64,000 nt of DNA. Origin: Candidatus Gastranaerophilales bacterium (GTDB lineage Bacteria; Cyanobacteriota; Vampirovibrionia; Gastranaerophilales; Gastranaerophilaceae). The notes under the pieces were generated by a model. It was not told where the DNA came from. It did no database searches and saw only the letters and a list, made by a program, of their open reading frames with translations. The stretch spans positions 7,539-71,538 of the forward strand of contig CAAGEQ010000008.1 in assembly GCA_900768915.1 (NCBI GenBank). Direction: 5' to 3'. The position numbers and the translations under genes are program-made. Shown piece by piece: positions 24,035 through 33,528 of the stretch (position 1 is the first letter of the stretch; each line of letters starts with the position of its first letter).

Positions 24035-24065
24035 ATTTATTTAAAGTATGAAAAAATATAATTTG

Positions 24066-26417
24066 CTAGATTGTTGTTAATTCGTTTATATCGCATTCAA
24101 GGTAGTGTTTTCTTAATTCTATTGAGTTTGAAAGTTGTTCCACGAATACATTATAGTTTTCGGAGTTTTTTAAGTTCTCTGTTGAAATTTGTTTTATAAA
24201 TTTGATAATAAAATAGTCTTCTGTTCTTTCTGTAATATTGATTGATTTGCAATCTTCAAATAATTCAAGTAATGTTTCAACCATATTATTTGTAATGCCT
24301 AAAAAACAAGCACTACTATTCAAATCAAATTTTCCATCTTTTGATTTACAAACATATTTTATCATTCCTAACATTGTTTTTAAATAATCAAATGATTTTA
24401 CTTTGTCTAAATCGTAGTACATATAGTGAATTCTGATAGGGCAAACTTTTTCTAATACAGTTTGCATGATTTCTTCACTTGGTGGATAATCGAAAAACAT
24501 TATTCCATCTGTAGGGTTTAAAGAATGTCTGTTTACAATCCTTTTGCTTATTTCGTCATATTTTTTTAAGTCTTCAATAATGGAATGATTCTCTGCAAAG
24601 ATACAAAAATCATATTTTGCATTTTTAAGATAAGAATTTACCTTTTCAGTAATATCTGTTTTTTTACGATTATCATAAGTGATAACTTTTGAATCTTGAG
24701 TTTCAACGATACAATCTGAGTGAATATCTTTTATTATCAATTGTATTGTTGTATTTCCGTTAAAGGTGTTTAGTTGAGGTGAAAATGCTATGTCTAATGT
24801 ATCTCCATCTTTTAAGGCAATGTCACCATAAGACCACCATATAGCATTGAAAATTGCTCCATTTTTTTCGACCGTTAGTCTTAAATGTTCTTTATTAGAA
24901 CCCATAAGTTTTTTTTGTTTTAGTTTGAAATCTTTTATTGCAAAAATTGGTGATGGATTTGCTGCTCCAAATGGTTCAAGTTTAGAAATATCTGTTATTA
25001 AGTCTTCTGTTAAGTCTGTTGGCTCAATTTCTAAATCAATATTAAGTATAGGAGTAGGTTTCTTAGAGTTCATCAAAGTGTTGTAAGATAAAATCAATGC
25101 TTTTTTAACATCTTCAAAAGTTGTTTTGTCTAGTGAAAAATAAAGTCCAGCAGCCAAAGCGTGACCACCAAAACCATCTAGTTTTTCAGAAATGTTTGCA
25201 ATGATATTATATAGATTTAATTCTTCACAACCTTCAACACCTCTTGCAGAACATCGTATTTGATTTGTATCTTCTGAATATGTCATTAAGAATGTTGGTT
25301 TACCATATTTTTCAACTAATTTTGAAGCAACAATACCAATAATACCTACGTGCCAATCTTTTTTGAAAAGAACCAAAATGTTATCCTTAGATTTTTCTGC
25401 CATTTTGTCGGCTTCTTCAAAAATTGTATTACATAATTCTTGACGAATTTTGTTAAAGTTTTCTAGTGCCATTACTGATAATTCGATTTCTTGCGTGTTA
25501 TCACTAATTAAAACTTTAATAGCATCTTCAACAGAATCTAATCTGCCACAAGCATTTATTCTTGGTGCAACACCAAAGGCTATTTGTTCTGCAGTTATTC
25601 CAGATTCTATGTCATTGTATCCAGCATTTTCTAAAACTCGTTTAAGTCCATAATGGTGACCTTTTGAAATTAGTTCTAAACCTTTGAGTACATAATATCT
25701 ATTTTCACCGATTAACGGTACAATATCAGCAATTGTGCCGACTGCTACGAATGGTAAAATTTCCATTGAGTAGTCGAGTTTTTCAAATCTTTCTAAGACA
25801 CCTTGTGCCAATTTGAATGCAACACCAACACCTGCTAATGCACTTAAATATTTTAATTCTTTTGTTGTTAAGTTTTCATCAAGTGAATTTTGTGCTTTAG
25901 GATTTATTATTGCTAATGCATCTGGCAATTGTTCTGGTGCTTCGTGGTGGTCTGTAATAATTACATCTTTTTTGAAACTGTTTATAAATGCTACTTCTTC
26001 AATATTACTTATACCACAGTCAACAGTAATAATTAGTTTTGGTTTTACTTTTACCATTAGTTTTACTAATGAGTTAGAGTTAAGTCCGTGCCCGTCAGTT
26101 TCTCTTGTTGGAATATAGTATTCGACATTTGCACCAACGTGTGTCAATGTTTTCATTAATAATGATGTAGAGGTTACACCATCGGCATCAAAGTCACCAT
26201 AAATTAGGATTTTATCGTTATTTTGAACGGCTTGTTCTATTCTATCAACGGCTTTATGCATATCACAAAAAGCATTTGGGTGAGTTAAGGTAATGTCTAA
26301 CGGATTTAGAAATTCTTTTATATCTTCTTTGCTAGTAATTCCTCTCACTGATAAAAGCCGCTCAATTAGCGGCTTTGTATCTTTATTATTAATTATTTTC
26401 CATTCTTTTCTTATCAT
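24066..26417 (-). CDS. recJ: Single-stranded-DNA-specific exonuclease RecJ
   Basis: RecJ degrades single-stranded DNA 5' to 3' in recombination and repair. The 783-residue protein has the DHH-family motifs: YGDFDADGVTSTSLLMK near residue 77, VDCGISN, ITDHHEAP near residue 156 and a GGHALAAG DHHA1 motif near residue 417. The OB-fold region follows at about 450-560. The extra C-terminal 200 residues are like those of Firmicutes and cyanobacterial RecJ and longer than in E. coli. The gene starts 13 bases after the ctpA stop, suggesting co-transcription. Confidence 0.95.
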   Translation of the reverse strand: MIRKEWKIINNKDTKPLIERLLSVRGITSKEDIKEFLNPLDITLTHPNAFCDMHKAVDRIEQAVQNNDKILIYGDFDADGVTSTSLLMKTLTHVGANVEYYIPTRETDGHGLNSNSLVKLMVKVKPKLIITVDCGISNIEEVAFINSFKKDVIITDHHEAPEQLPDALAIINPKAQNSLDENLTTKELKYLSALAGVGVAFKLAQGVLERFEKLDYSMEILPFVAVGTIADIVPLIGENRYYVLKGLELISKGHHYGLKRVLENAGYNDIESGITAEQIAFGVAPRINACGRLDSVEDAIKVLISDNTQEIELSVMALENFNKIRQELCNTIFEEADKMAEKSKDNILVLFKKDWHVGIIGIVASKLVEKYGKPTFLMTYSEDTNQIRCSARGVEGCEELNLYNIIANISEKLDGFGGHALAAGLYFSLDKTTFEDVKKALILSYNTLMNSKKPTPILNIDLEIEPTDLTEDLITDISKLEPFGAANPSPIFAIKDFKLKQKKLMGSNKEHLRLTVEKNGAIFNAIWWSYGDIALKDGDTLDIAFSPQLNTFNGNTTIQLIIKDIHSDCIVETQDSKVITYDNRKKTDITEKVNSYLKNAKYDFCIFAENHSIIEDLKKYDEISKRIVNRHSLNPTDGIMFFDYPPSEEIMQTVLEKVCPIRIHYMYYDLDKVKSFDYLKTMLGMIKYVCKSKDGKFDLNSSACFLGITNNMVETLLELFEDCKSINITERTEDYFIIKFIKQISTENLKNSENYNVFVEQLSNSIELRKHYLECDINELTTI

Positions 26418-26430
26418 AACTAATTATAAA

Positions 26431-27789
26431 TTATTTTTTTACTGGTTTTGAATCGATAGCAGGTAATGTCACTGCTTCATTTTTCTTTGTACATTCAGAA
26501 GTGCTTTTCTTTGCATCTGTTACAGTTGCTTTTTTGTTAGTATCTTTTGCTTTGTCAGCAATAGGTTCGTTTAAGTATTCTGGAATTGATTCTCCACATT
26601 CTTTCAACAAGATTTTTAAGCCTTCTTTTAATTGTACGTCATTTTTATTTTTAACATCATCTGCTGTTAGTTTTACAACATAATCAGGAGTAATTCCCTT
26701 TTTGTGAATATCTGTTCCATTTGGTGTTAAATATCTTTGGATAGTGATATTTAAACCAGCATCATCAGATAACTTGTTTATTTCTTGAACTAAACCTTTA
26801 CCAAAAGTTTGTTCACCAACTAAAATTGCTCTTTGGTTATCTTTCATCGCACCACTAAATATTTCACTAGCAGATGCTGAACCTTTGTTTACTAAGATTA
26901 CTAGTGGTTTGTTTGTAATTCTAATTTTTGCGGCTTTTGTTGTATCTTTGTAACCATATCTGTCAACTGTACTAACAATTCCGCCACCTTGTAAGAACAT
27001 ATCTGACATAAGGATAGCATTACTTAGCAATCCACCTGGATTTGAACGTAAGTCAAGAATATATCCTTTTTTAGTGTTTGCAGTTGTCTTTAAGATATTT
27101 AAAACTTCACTAGCAGCATTTTTACTAATAAATGAACTTAATCTAATATATTGTACACTATCAGGAATTTTTGTTTCGATAGGTGTTTTTATAGATACTG
27201 ATTTGATTTCAATTTCAGCACGTGTGATTGTATATTTTTTAGGTTGTTCATCTTTTCTTTTTACAAGTAGTGTAACTTGACTACCAGCATTACCTCTGAT
27301 TTTGTCGGCTGCTTTATCAATTGTAATACCTTTAGTACTTACACCATCAATTTCTAAGATTAAATCGTCTGTTAAGATTCCGGCTTTGTCAGCAGGTGAA
27401 CCTTCAATCGGAGCGATTACAACAAGGTTTCCGTCTTTCATTCCAATTTGAATACCTATACCTTGTAGAGAACCTTTGATAGAAGATGTTTCTTCTGCAA
27501 ATTCTTTTGGATCTAAAAATCTTGTATATGGATCATTAAGGCTTGCTAGCATTGTATCTATTGCTATATAAGCATCTTCTTTTGTTCTCATTTTGCCATC
27601 ATATCTATGACGCCAAATGTTCCAATCTTGTGAATTGTCAGTTTGGTCAACGTATTTTAGATTAATCAATCTCCAAACTTCATCATAAAGTTGGTCTGGT
27701 GATACTGCAAAACTTGCTTGTATTCCAGATAAGAACAATATAAATATCATATTTATAATAAGAAATATTTTTTTATTAAGTATTTTCAC
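26431..27789 (-). CDS. ctpA: Carboxyl-terminal processing protease (S41 family)
   Basis: CtpA-type serine proteases trim C-termini of exported proteins; in cyanobacteria the classic target is photosystem D1, which cannot apply here. The protein has a signal peptide or anchor at the N-terminus, a PDZ domain (about residues 95-180, GIGIQIGMKDGNL) and an S41 catalytic domain with DLRSNPGG, KGSASASEIFSGA (nucleophile serine) and GEQTFGKG (lysine). The frame is open up to 27873, but GTG 27789 with AGGAGGAG about six bases before it fits a signal-peptide start and gives 452 residues. The tail is lysine/threonine-rich. Confidence 0.93.
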   Translation of the reverse strand: MKILNKKIFLIINMIFILFLSGIQASFAVSPDQLYDEVWRLINLKYVDQTDNSQDWNIWRHRYDGKMRTKEDAYIAIDTMLASLNDPYTRFLDPKEFAEETSSIKGSLQGIGIQIGMKDGNLVVIAPIEGSPADKAGILTDDLILEIDGVSTKGITIDKAADKIRGNAGSQVTLLVKRKDEQPKKYTITRAEIEIKSVSIKTPIETKIPDSVQYIRLSSFISKNAASEVLNILKTTANTKKGYILDLRSNPGGLLSNAILMSDMFLQGGGIVSTVDRYGYKDTTKAAKIRITNKPLVILVNKGSASASEIFSGAMKDNQRAILVGEQTFGKGLVQEINKLSDDAGLNITIQRYLTPNGTDIHKKGITPDYVVKLTADDVKNKNDVQLKEGLKILLKECGESIPEYLNEPIADKAKDTNKKATVTDAKKSTSECTKKNEAVTLPAIDSKPVKK

Positions 27790-27887
27790 AACAACTCCTC
27801 CTAAGTATATGGGGATTAACCCTGAGTTATATTTGATAATATTATACAATAACAAATTTTTTATTTCCAACAATTAATTGTTTTTTA

Positions 27888-28904
27888 TTAGAATTTTTCT
27901 ATTCTGAAAATTGTTGAATATTTGTAAGGACCATAATACAACTCAATTAACAAGAAATTGTTATCTAAATCTGTTAATTCAACATTTGTTTTTGTAGCAG
28001 GTCTTCTCTTTGATTTTCTGATATATTTACCCCAAGCATTTAAGAATTTGATTTGCCATCTTTGAGATTTGCCCATATCAAGTTCTTTTAAGTTATCTCG
28101 GTAATAAAATTCAGGTGTGTAATCTTTTGCAAATACAGGGATTGTATATTTTACTTTTCCTGCTTCTTTGAATAAGATGTACCAATCATCTTTATATTTT
28201 CTAGGTGTTAATAAGTAATACCCAGGTTGGATAGTGATTGTTTTAAAATAGAGTGGAGAATTTAATCTCAACAATGGGTAAGGTGACCAAGTTGTATCTT
28301 TCATATCGTAATATTGGTCAGGGTCCACACCGTGTACGAATGTAAATGTTGGAACAGGCATATCTCTATACATTTGTTCGTAATCGTCTTGAGAATATGT
28401 TTTTGGTGCAGTAGGCTGAATTTCATTAGTTTGAGTTGTGTCTAATGTTGTTCCTTCTTGTTGTGGTTGTTCTACATTCTCTTGTGGTGTTTGTGCAGGC
28501 GTTTCTTTTACTGCATTCTTTTTATTTTTTTTAGTTCTTTTTTTTGTTTTGTCTTGTTGTGGTTGAGTGTCTTGTTTAATTTCTTCATCTTGAGCAGGTC
28601 GTGCTACTGGTTTGAAGTTTTTGTCTTGAACATTTTCTTGACTGGCATCATAATTTATTGGATTGTTTGTATCGTCAATTTGTTCATCATTGTTATTGTT
28701 AGGAGTACTTTCTTCTGTATCACTTACAGTGGAATCTTCTGGAGATACTTCTTCATCTTGTTTTGGCTTTTCTCTTAAAACATTTTGAGAATCCATATAA
28801 TATGGTGTATCAGCACTAGATGGTCCTTGTTGTGGTATAGGTTCACAATAAGAAACTGACGCACTCATCAACACCAATAAACATGTTAGTAGTAATTTTC
28901 TCAT
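27888..28904 (-). CDS. Secreted protein with acidic/Gln-rich linker and unknown C-terminal domain
   Basis: The 338-residue protein begins with a signal peptide (about 1-20, ending VSYC; the cysteine could be a lipobox residue). A long linker, about residues 25-165, is rich in D, E, Q, P and T with one lysine cluster. A compact C-terminal domain (about 175-338) with many aromatic residues (DQYYDMKDTTWSPYPLLRL, PGYYLLTPRKYKDDWY) follows. I do not recognise this domain. The layout suggests an envelope protein whose linker spans the periplasm. It lies upstream of ctpA on the same strand, with a gap of about 100 bases. Confidence 0.72.
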   Translation of the reverse strand: MRKLLLTCLLVLMSASVSYCEPIPQQGPSSADTPYYMDSQNVLREKPKQDEEVSPEDSTVSDTEESTPNNNNDEQIDDTNNPINYDASQENVQDKNFKPVARPAQDEEIKQDTQPQQDKTKKRTKKNKKNAVKETPAQTPQENVEQPQQEGTTLDTTQTNEIQPTAPKTYSQDDYEQMYRDMPVPTFTFVHGVDPDQYYDMKDTTWSPYPLLRLNSPLYFKTITIQPGYYLLTPRKYKDDWYILFKEAGKVKYTIPVFAKDYTPEFYYRDNLKELDMGKSQRWQIKFLNAWGKYIRKSKRRPATKTNVELTDLDNNFLLIELYYGPYKYSTIFRIEKF

Positions 28905-28989
28905 ATATTTTATTTTAATAGTTTTTTTTCAAAAAACAATTTTAAAGCACTCATAAATTATAAATTTAAACGAACATAAGCATAAATTA

Positions 28990-29400
28990 TCAATAATATT
29001 CATTATCGTCGTCATCATCTTCATCGTGGTGACTTTTGTTTTCATGCTTCTTTGATTCTCTTTCATCATCAAGAGAAACACTAGAAATCAATCCTTCTGC
29101 TTCTTCTAATAATTTTCTAAAATCTTTGTTTCTAGTTAATTTCGGAAGTTTAGAATTGATTACTGACGCAACATTCATCATCGCTAACGAATTAAGAGTT
29201 GCGTTAAGTTGAGCACTATTATCTACGTATTTGTTTCCGTTTACCGCTTGTTCTTCTTCGGCAGCATCTACACGTCCATACTCTGTTCCTTGACTCGCAC
29301 GGTCGTCGCTTGTTTTTGCTGCGGTTCCAGATATGTCCCCACTTTTAAAGTTAAATGCACCGGCCACACCATAGAACCCTGCGGCTCTGTTATCTACCAT
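28990..29400 (-). CDS. Hypothetical protein with acidic His/Asp tail
   Basis: This 136-residue protein has a glycine/alanine-rich N-terminus (VDNRAAGFYGVAGAFNFKSG) and a helical middle. Its highly charged end contains KHENKSHHDE, a run of aspartates and a final EYY. There is no signal peptide. The acidic histidine-containing tail might bind cations. No family is recognised. A GAGGT ribosome-binding site lies about seven bases before the ATG. It is divergent from the CHAP-like gene and 85 bases upstream of the secreted protein gene. Confidence 0.65.
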   Translation of the reverse strand: MVDNRAAGFYGVAGAFNFKSGDISGTAAKTSDDRASQGTEYGRVDAAEEEQAVNGNKYVDNSAQLNATLNSLAMMNVASVINSKLPKLTRNKDFRKLLEEAEGLISSVSLDDERESKKHENKSHHDEDDDDDNEYY

Positions 29401-29692
29401 CGAGCTTACCTCATATTTTGCGTTTTTTGCTCAGTGATGTGTCTCTGTTTATTTAAGCATACCCTTCCGCATATTATTCTAAATCATCTGAACGGATTAT
29501 TTTGCTAGTTTATAATTGTATTTTGTACAATTAAAAGCCAAACATCAATTATAATACGAAAAACTCGTATTTACAAAACTTAATATAATTGAAAAAATAA
29601 TGTAATTGTTAAGATATTTTACAAAAAATGACATGTCTGAAATCGGATGTAAACATGTGACTTTATATATATAGTGAGGCAGTAGTATAAAA

Positions 29693-31165
29693 ATGAGTGA
29701 GAACTTTTCATTAAATGATTTATTTAAGGCTGGCATGACCAGAGAACAATTTATCTCTAAATATCAAGAGATGAAACAATCTACTGCTGGAGATAAATCT
29801 TCTGTATTTGGTAGTGACATGTCGAGTGTTGTTGGCGATATGTTTGATACATTGAATGCAGATGGCAATGATACTATTGATGAGAAAGAAGTCCAGCAAT
29901 TGTTGGCTTATGCTAATGATGGTGATAAAAATGAGGCAGTTACTGAGAATGATTTGAAAGTTTTGTATAACAAGACTGCTGAAAAGATAAAATCACAATA
30001 TAGTAATATGTCACCGGAAGACATGTATAAATCTGCAATGGCGAAAAATCCTGATATTTTATCAAATACTTATGTTGAAGATTTATCAGCACAAATTGAT
30101 ACGTTGAAAGAATTGATTTCTTCACGTCAGATAAATTCTTCAAATATTATTGATGAATATCAATCTAAAATTGATGATTTGGTCTTAAAAAGTTCCAAAA
30201 TAAACAATGATTTAAAACAAGAATATAAGACAGAGTCTGACAAAATTGCGAAGTTGCAACGTGAGGCAAATAAAAATAATTCTTTGATACAATCGAAATC
30301 ACAAGAAATTGATTATGCTCAAACTGAGGCAGAAATAATCAACAAGGAATTGTCTGGACTCAATCCTGATGAGAATGCAGATGATATAGAATCTCGTAAA
30401 GGTGAGTTGAAGAAATTAGAATCAAGACAAAAAAATCTTGGCAATGATTATGCATCGTTGGTATCGAAAAATAATGATTACCAATCTTTGATTAGTTCAA
30501 CTAGAGATAATCTTGAGAAATTGACGAAGAAAGTTCAGACGGAAGATTCTTCTATAAAGGTGCAAATATCAGAATATAAAGATAAAATTGAACAAGAAAA
30601 ATTATCTGCTCAAGCAGATATAAATGGTTATCAAGCACAAGTTCAAAGATTGGAAGCAGCAAGAAGTTATGCAATATCTAAAATGCCATCACCATCATCT
30701 GATGAAAGTGGTGATGACTCAGGTTTTCATAAGAATGATAACTTGATGTCATTTGATGAATTGAACAAACAGGGTTTGAAATATTCAAGTGCAAAAGGTC
30801 AAAAATTGGCTCAAAAAGTTAGAAGTAAAGTTGTTGGCTTTACTGGTTATTGTTCACGACATGTTAGTAATGCTTTAGAGGCATCTGGATTAGGTCATGA
30901 ACGTGCAGCCGCAGCACACATGATGGATACAAAATTAGAAAAGAATAAAAACTTTAAAGAGATAAAAATAACTTCACAAGAACAGTTGCGTAGTTTACCT
31001 GCTGGTTGCGTTGTAGTATATGAGGCAGGAGCAGCAAGATATAGTTCAAAATATGGTCATATTGAAGTTACACTTGGCAACGGTACGGCAGCGAGTGATG
31101 GTATCACAAGGAATATGCGATATTCAGAGAATATGTCGGTATTCGTGCCAGTAGAAAATGCGTAA
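29693..31165 (+). CDS. Coiled-coil protein with EF-hand-like loop and CHAP/NlpC-like C-terminal domain
   Basis: The 490-residue protein has three parts. Residues about 1-100 include an EF-hand-like loop, NADGNDTIDEKE, following a DMFDTL helix. Residues about 125-330 form a long lysine/glutamate/glutamine coiled coil. The last 120 residues resemble CHAP/NlpC-type cysteine amidohydrolases, with a candidate catalytic cysteine in GYCSRHVSNAL and histidine in KYGHIEVTLG, plus a LPAGCVVVYE strand. No signal peptide is seen, so export would need another route such as the nearby flagellar-type gate. Peptidoglycan hydrolysis is inferred. GTGAGG before the ATG is the ribosome-binding site. Confidence 0.75.
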   Translation: MSENFSLNDLFKAGMTREQFISKYQEMKQSTAGDKSSVFGSDMSSVVGDMFDTLNADGNDTIDEKEVQQLLAYANDGDKNEAVTENDLKVLYNKTAEKIKSQYSNMSPEDMYKSAMAKNPDILSNTYVEDLSAQIDTLKELISSRQINSSNIIDEYQSKIDDLVLKSSKINNDLKQEYKTESDKIAKLQREANKNNSLIQSKSQEIDYAQTEAEIINKELSGLNPDENADDIESRKGELKKLESRQKNLGNDYASLVSKNNDYQSLISSTRDNLEKLTKKVQTEDSSIKVQISEYKDKIEQEKLSAQADINGYQAQVQRLEAARSYAISKMPSPSSDESGDDSGFHKNDNLMSFDELNKQGLKYSSAKGQKLAQKVRSKVVGFTGYCSRHVSNALEASGLGHERAAAAHMMDTKLEKNKNFKEIKITSQEQLRSLPAGCVVVYEAGAARYSSKYGHIEVTLGNGTAASDGITRNMRYSENMSVFVPVENA

Positions 31166-31180
31166 AATTAACGTGTATCA

Positions 31181-31212
31181 AAAAGAGCCTCTTTTGATAA
31201 AGAGGCTTTTTG
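31181..31212. terminator. Bidirectional terminator between the CHAP-like gene and fliR
   Basis: A perfect 9-bp stem (31186-31194 with 31199-31207, loop tgat) is flanked by an A-run and a T-run. It sits exactly between the stop codons of the convergent genes and can end both transcripts. Confidence 0.85.
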
Positions 31213-31998
31213 TTAAATAATATTTGCGTAAGATTTGAAATAGTCTTCGATGATATTTACAAGCATTGGTAAAATCCACATCATAATTGCTGCGCCAAAT
31301 ACCGGTTTGAACAAGAAACTCAATTGGAATACGTTTACTTGAGGTGCTGTTTTTGATATTACACCTAGAATAATATCTTGTCCTAGTGTCGCAAGCAAAA
31401 CTGGTGATGCAATCTGCAAGCCCATATATAATACGTTTGAACTCATTTTGATTAAATAGTCCATGTTTACAATTTTATCTAATGGAATACAACTTGCATA
31501 TAGTGGGAATATATCAAAACTTCTTACAAATGCGTTCATCAACCAATAAAAACCACCTATTTCCAAAAAGATTACAAGACCTAATAGTGAAATAAGTTTT
31601 GCTAATATAGACGTTTGAGATGATGTTGTTGGATCAAGTACCATCGCTGAACTCAAACCCATTTGCATGTTTATCATATCAGCACCGGCATCAATTGCAA
31701 GTAATATCAATTGAGCCATAAATCCTAGCAATGCACCACTTACATAGTTTAGAACCAATGATAAGATAAAACTATTTTCAATAGGTGGTGTCTCAGGTTT
31801 TTTTGCACATATAAATATCATTGTTAATAACAAAGCCAACGACAGTTTTACTAATCCTGGAATTTCTTTTCTGTTTAGGATTGGTGCAAGTCTAATAAAA
31901 CCCATTACTCTGGCAAAGATAATAAAACCTGTCGTCAGATATACTGCAAACATCGGAAATGTAGAACCTAATTGTGATATTACGTCTTGTGCTATCAC
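31213..31998 (-). CDS. fliR: Flagellar-type export gate protein FliR
   Basis: FliR/SctT forms the export gate with FliP and FliQ in the type III secretion membrane complex. The 261-residue protein has about six hydrophobic helices and the family features ARVMGFIRLAPILNRKEIP near residue 29, the Q-x-GLSSAMVLDP block near residue 112, and the late PQVNVFQLSFLFKP segment near residue 221. The diagnostic GLSSAMVLDPTTS stretch is closer to flagellar FliR than to injectisome SctT. Its start overlaps the end of the pilus-N-domain gene by four bases. A shared terminator follows. Confidence 0.9.
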   Translation of the reverse strand: MIAQDVISQLGSTFPMFAVYLTTGFIIFARVMGFIRLAPILNRKEIPGLVKLSLALLLTMIFICAKKPETPPIENSFILSLVLNYVSGALLGFMAQLILLAIDAGADMINMQMGLSSAMVLDPTTSSQTSILAKLISLLGLVIFLEIGGFYWLMNAFVRSFDIFPLYASCIPLDKIVNMDYLIKMSSNVLYMGLQIASPVLLATLGQDIILGVISKTAPQVNVFQLSFLFKPVFGAAIMMWILPMLVNIIEDYFKSYANII

Positions 31999-32354
31999 TT
32001 GTTACACTCCTCTGTTGTTGGTAATGCTTCTGGTGGTAAATCTATTGGAAGAATTTTGGTAGATTTATCGCCACTAATTGTCATTTTGTTATTATTTATA
32101 TCAACTTTATAAGTATGAATTTTGTTTTTTACTTTTATTGTAAATTCTGTTTGTCCGTCTTTTATAGAACTAACTATTATTGATTTTCTTTCGTTAGAAA
32201 GTGTTGTAAGTGCTTTTACGCTCACAACTGATTCATCACTACATTTGATTTCTGAAATATCATAGTCAGAAATCATTATGTAACTGTCAGCGAATGCAAA
32301 ATTTGCTGAACATAATGCGATTATAGTTATTAAAAAACGTTTGAAATTAATCAT
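31995..32354 (-). CDS. Exported protein with pilus-assembly N-terminal-like domain (T2SS-T3SS_pil_N)
   Basis: This 119-residue protein has a signal peptide (about 1-22, ANFAFA) and a small beta domain with the pattern of the pilus-assembly/secretin N-terminal domain. It opens with SDYDISEIKCSDESVVSVKA, then has SIIVSSIKDGQTEFTIKV and a final strand. Such domains occur at the N-terminus of CpaC/RcpA and some flagellar-basal-body-associated proteins. Its placement between fliQ and fliR, with four-base overlap to fliR and three bases from fliQ, is unusual and suggests a periplasmic accessory to the export apparatus. Confidence 0.68.
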   Translation of the reverse strand: MINFKRFLITIIALCSANFAFADSYIMISDYDISEIKCSDESVVSVKALTTLSNERKSIIVSSIKDGQTEFTIKVKNKIHTYKVDINNNKMTISGDKSTKILPIDLPPEALPTTEECNK

Positions 32355-32357
32355 TTA

Positions 32358-32849
32358 TTATCTTCCTATAATTTTGTTAGTTTCAATAAAGTTTGGTTTT
32401 GGCATAGGTGTTCTTGGTGATTTATCATATTTTGGCTTGCCGTCTTTATCAATAAATGGAGCATCACTAGGACGTTTAATAACTTCTCTAAGTTGTAAGT
32501 TCTTAGGATATTTATCAGATAGTTCACCTTGTTGTAGTGGTGAGGTGTATCTATAATAATCTGATGCTAAAACATAGTTATCATTTTTAGGAACAACATT
32601 GAATGCAATTCCCATACCGTCATTGAAAAGGTTTGTTAATAGTTTGATAAAACCCATACCTCCCATTACAAGAACTAAGAATACAGCGAAAATTTTTGGT
32701 GCTGCTGCAATAGTTTGTTCTTGTACCTGTGTAACGGCTTGGATAATACCGACAACAAGACCTATAACTGCTGCTGTTAATACACAAGGCATTGAAATGG
32801 CTAACATTGTCATAAAACCTTTTGCTAAATATTCAATTAAAATTTCCAT
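32358..32849 (-). CDS. fliQ: Flagellar-type export gate protein FliQ with C-terminal extension
   Basis: Residues 1-88 match FliQ: two transmembrane helices and the core GIIQAVTQVQEQTIAAAPK. The flagellar QEQT...PK form is seen rather than the injectisome QDQT form. Normal FliQ ends at about 90 residues, but this frame continues to residue 163 with a hydrophilic tail rich in K, P, D and Y (for example YRYTSPLQQGELSDKYPKN). The tail has no second start with a ribosome-binding site. It could contact the pilus-N-domain protein or cytoplasmic ring. The gene lies 11 bases after fliP. Confidence 0.88.
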   Translation of the reverse strand: MEILIEYLAKGFMTMLAISMPCVLTAAVIGLVVGIIQAVTQVQEQTIAAAPKIFAVFLVLVMGGMGFIKLLTNLFNDGMGIAFNVVPKNDNYVLASDYYRYTSPLQQGELSDKYPKNLQLREVIKRPSDAPFIDKDGKPKYDKSPRTPMPKPNFIETNKIIGR

Positions 32850-32860
32850 TGCAATCTCCT

Positions 32861-33502
32861 TTAAGTGTTATAACTTTGTACTAAACCTTGAACAATTAAA
32901 GCCCAACCATCAACTGCAATGAAGATTAATAACTTAAATGGTAGTGAAATAATTGTAGGTGATAACATGAACATACCAAGTGCAAGCAAGATGTTTGCAA
33001 CAATCAAGTCAAGTACGATGAATGGAACAAATACAACAAAACCAATTTCAAATGCTGTTTTAAGTTCACTCAAAATATATGCTGGTGCAACTTGCCATAT
33101 AGTTATTTCTTCTGGACTTTTTGGTTGCTCTTTGTTTGCTAATTCAATAAAGAATGCAAGGTCGCTTTCTCTAGTCTGTTTCATCATAAATTCTTTTAGA
33201 GGTTTTGAACCTTGATTGATTGTTTGAACTAAGTCTTGATTTTTCATAAATGGAACTGAACCCATATCATACATTTTTTGGAACACTCCACCCATTGTAT
33301 AGAATGTCAAAATCATACTCAAACCAATGATTACAATTGATGGTGGTACTTGTTGTGTACCTAATGCTGTTTTAAGCATTGAAAATACAATTGTAAATCT
33401 TAAAAAACTTGTCATACAACAAAACATAAATGGTAACATCGAAAATAACGACATTACTACAAGCATTTGTAAGACTGGGTTAAAATTAGCAAAAACGTCC
33501 AT
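32861..33502 (-). CDS. fliP: Flagellar-type export gate protein FliP
   Basis: FliP/SctR forms the pentameric core of the export channel. The 213-residue protein has four hydrophobic helices and the conserved blocks MTSFLRFTIVFSMLKTALGT, QQVPPS and the C-terminal SPTIISLPFKLLIFIAVDGW. It is shorter than most FliP proteins (about 245) because it lacks a cleavable signal peptide, a trait shared with many SctR proteins. The VANILLALGM stretch is also SctR-like, so flagellar versus injectisome origin is not settled by this gene alone. It lies between fliO and fliQ. Confidence 0.92.
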   Translation of the reverse strand: MDVFANFNPVLQMLVVMSLFSMLPFMFCCMTSFLRFTIVFSMLKTALGTQQVPPSIVIIGLSMILTFYTMGGVFQKMYDMGSVPFMKNQDLVQTINQGSKPLKEFMMKQTRESDLAFFIELANKEQPKSPEEITIWQVAPAYILSELKTAFEIGFVVFVPFIVLDLIVANILLALGMFMLSPTIISLPFKLLIFIAVDGWALIVQGLVQSYNT

Positions 33503-33528
33503 TTTATTTTATTCCTTTAATTCCTTTT

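Noticed and set aside
28458..28778. 106-aa plus-strand ORF rich in F, L, C and W
   Set aside because: It is the antisense of the Q/E/D-rich linker of the secreted protein at 27888 and has a composition typical of such shadows.
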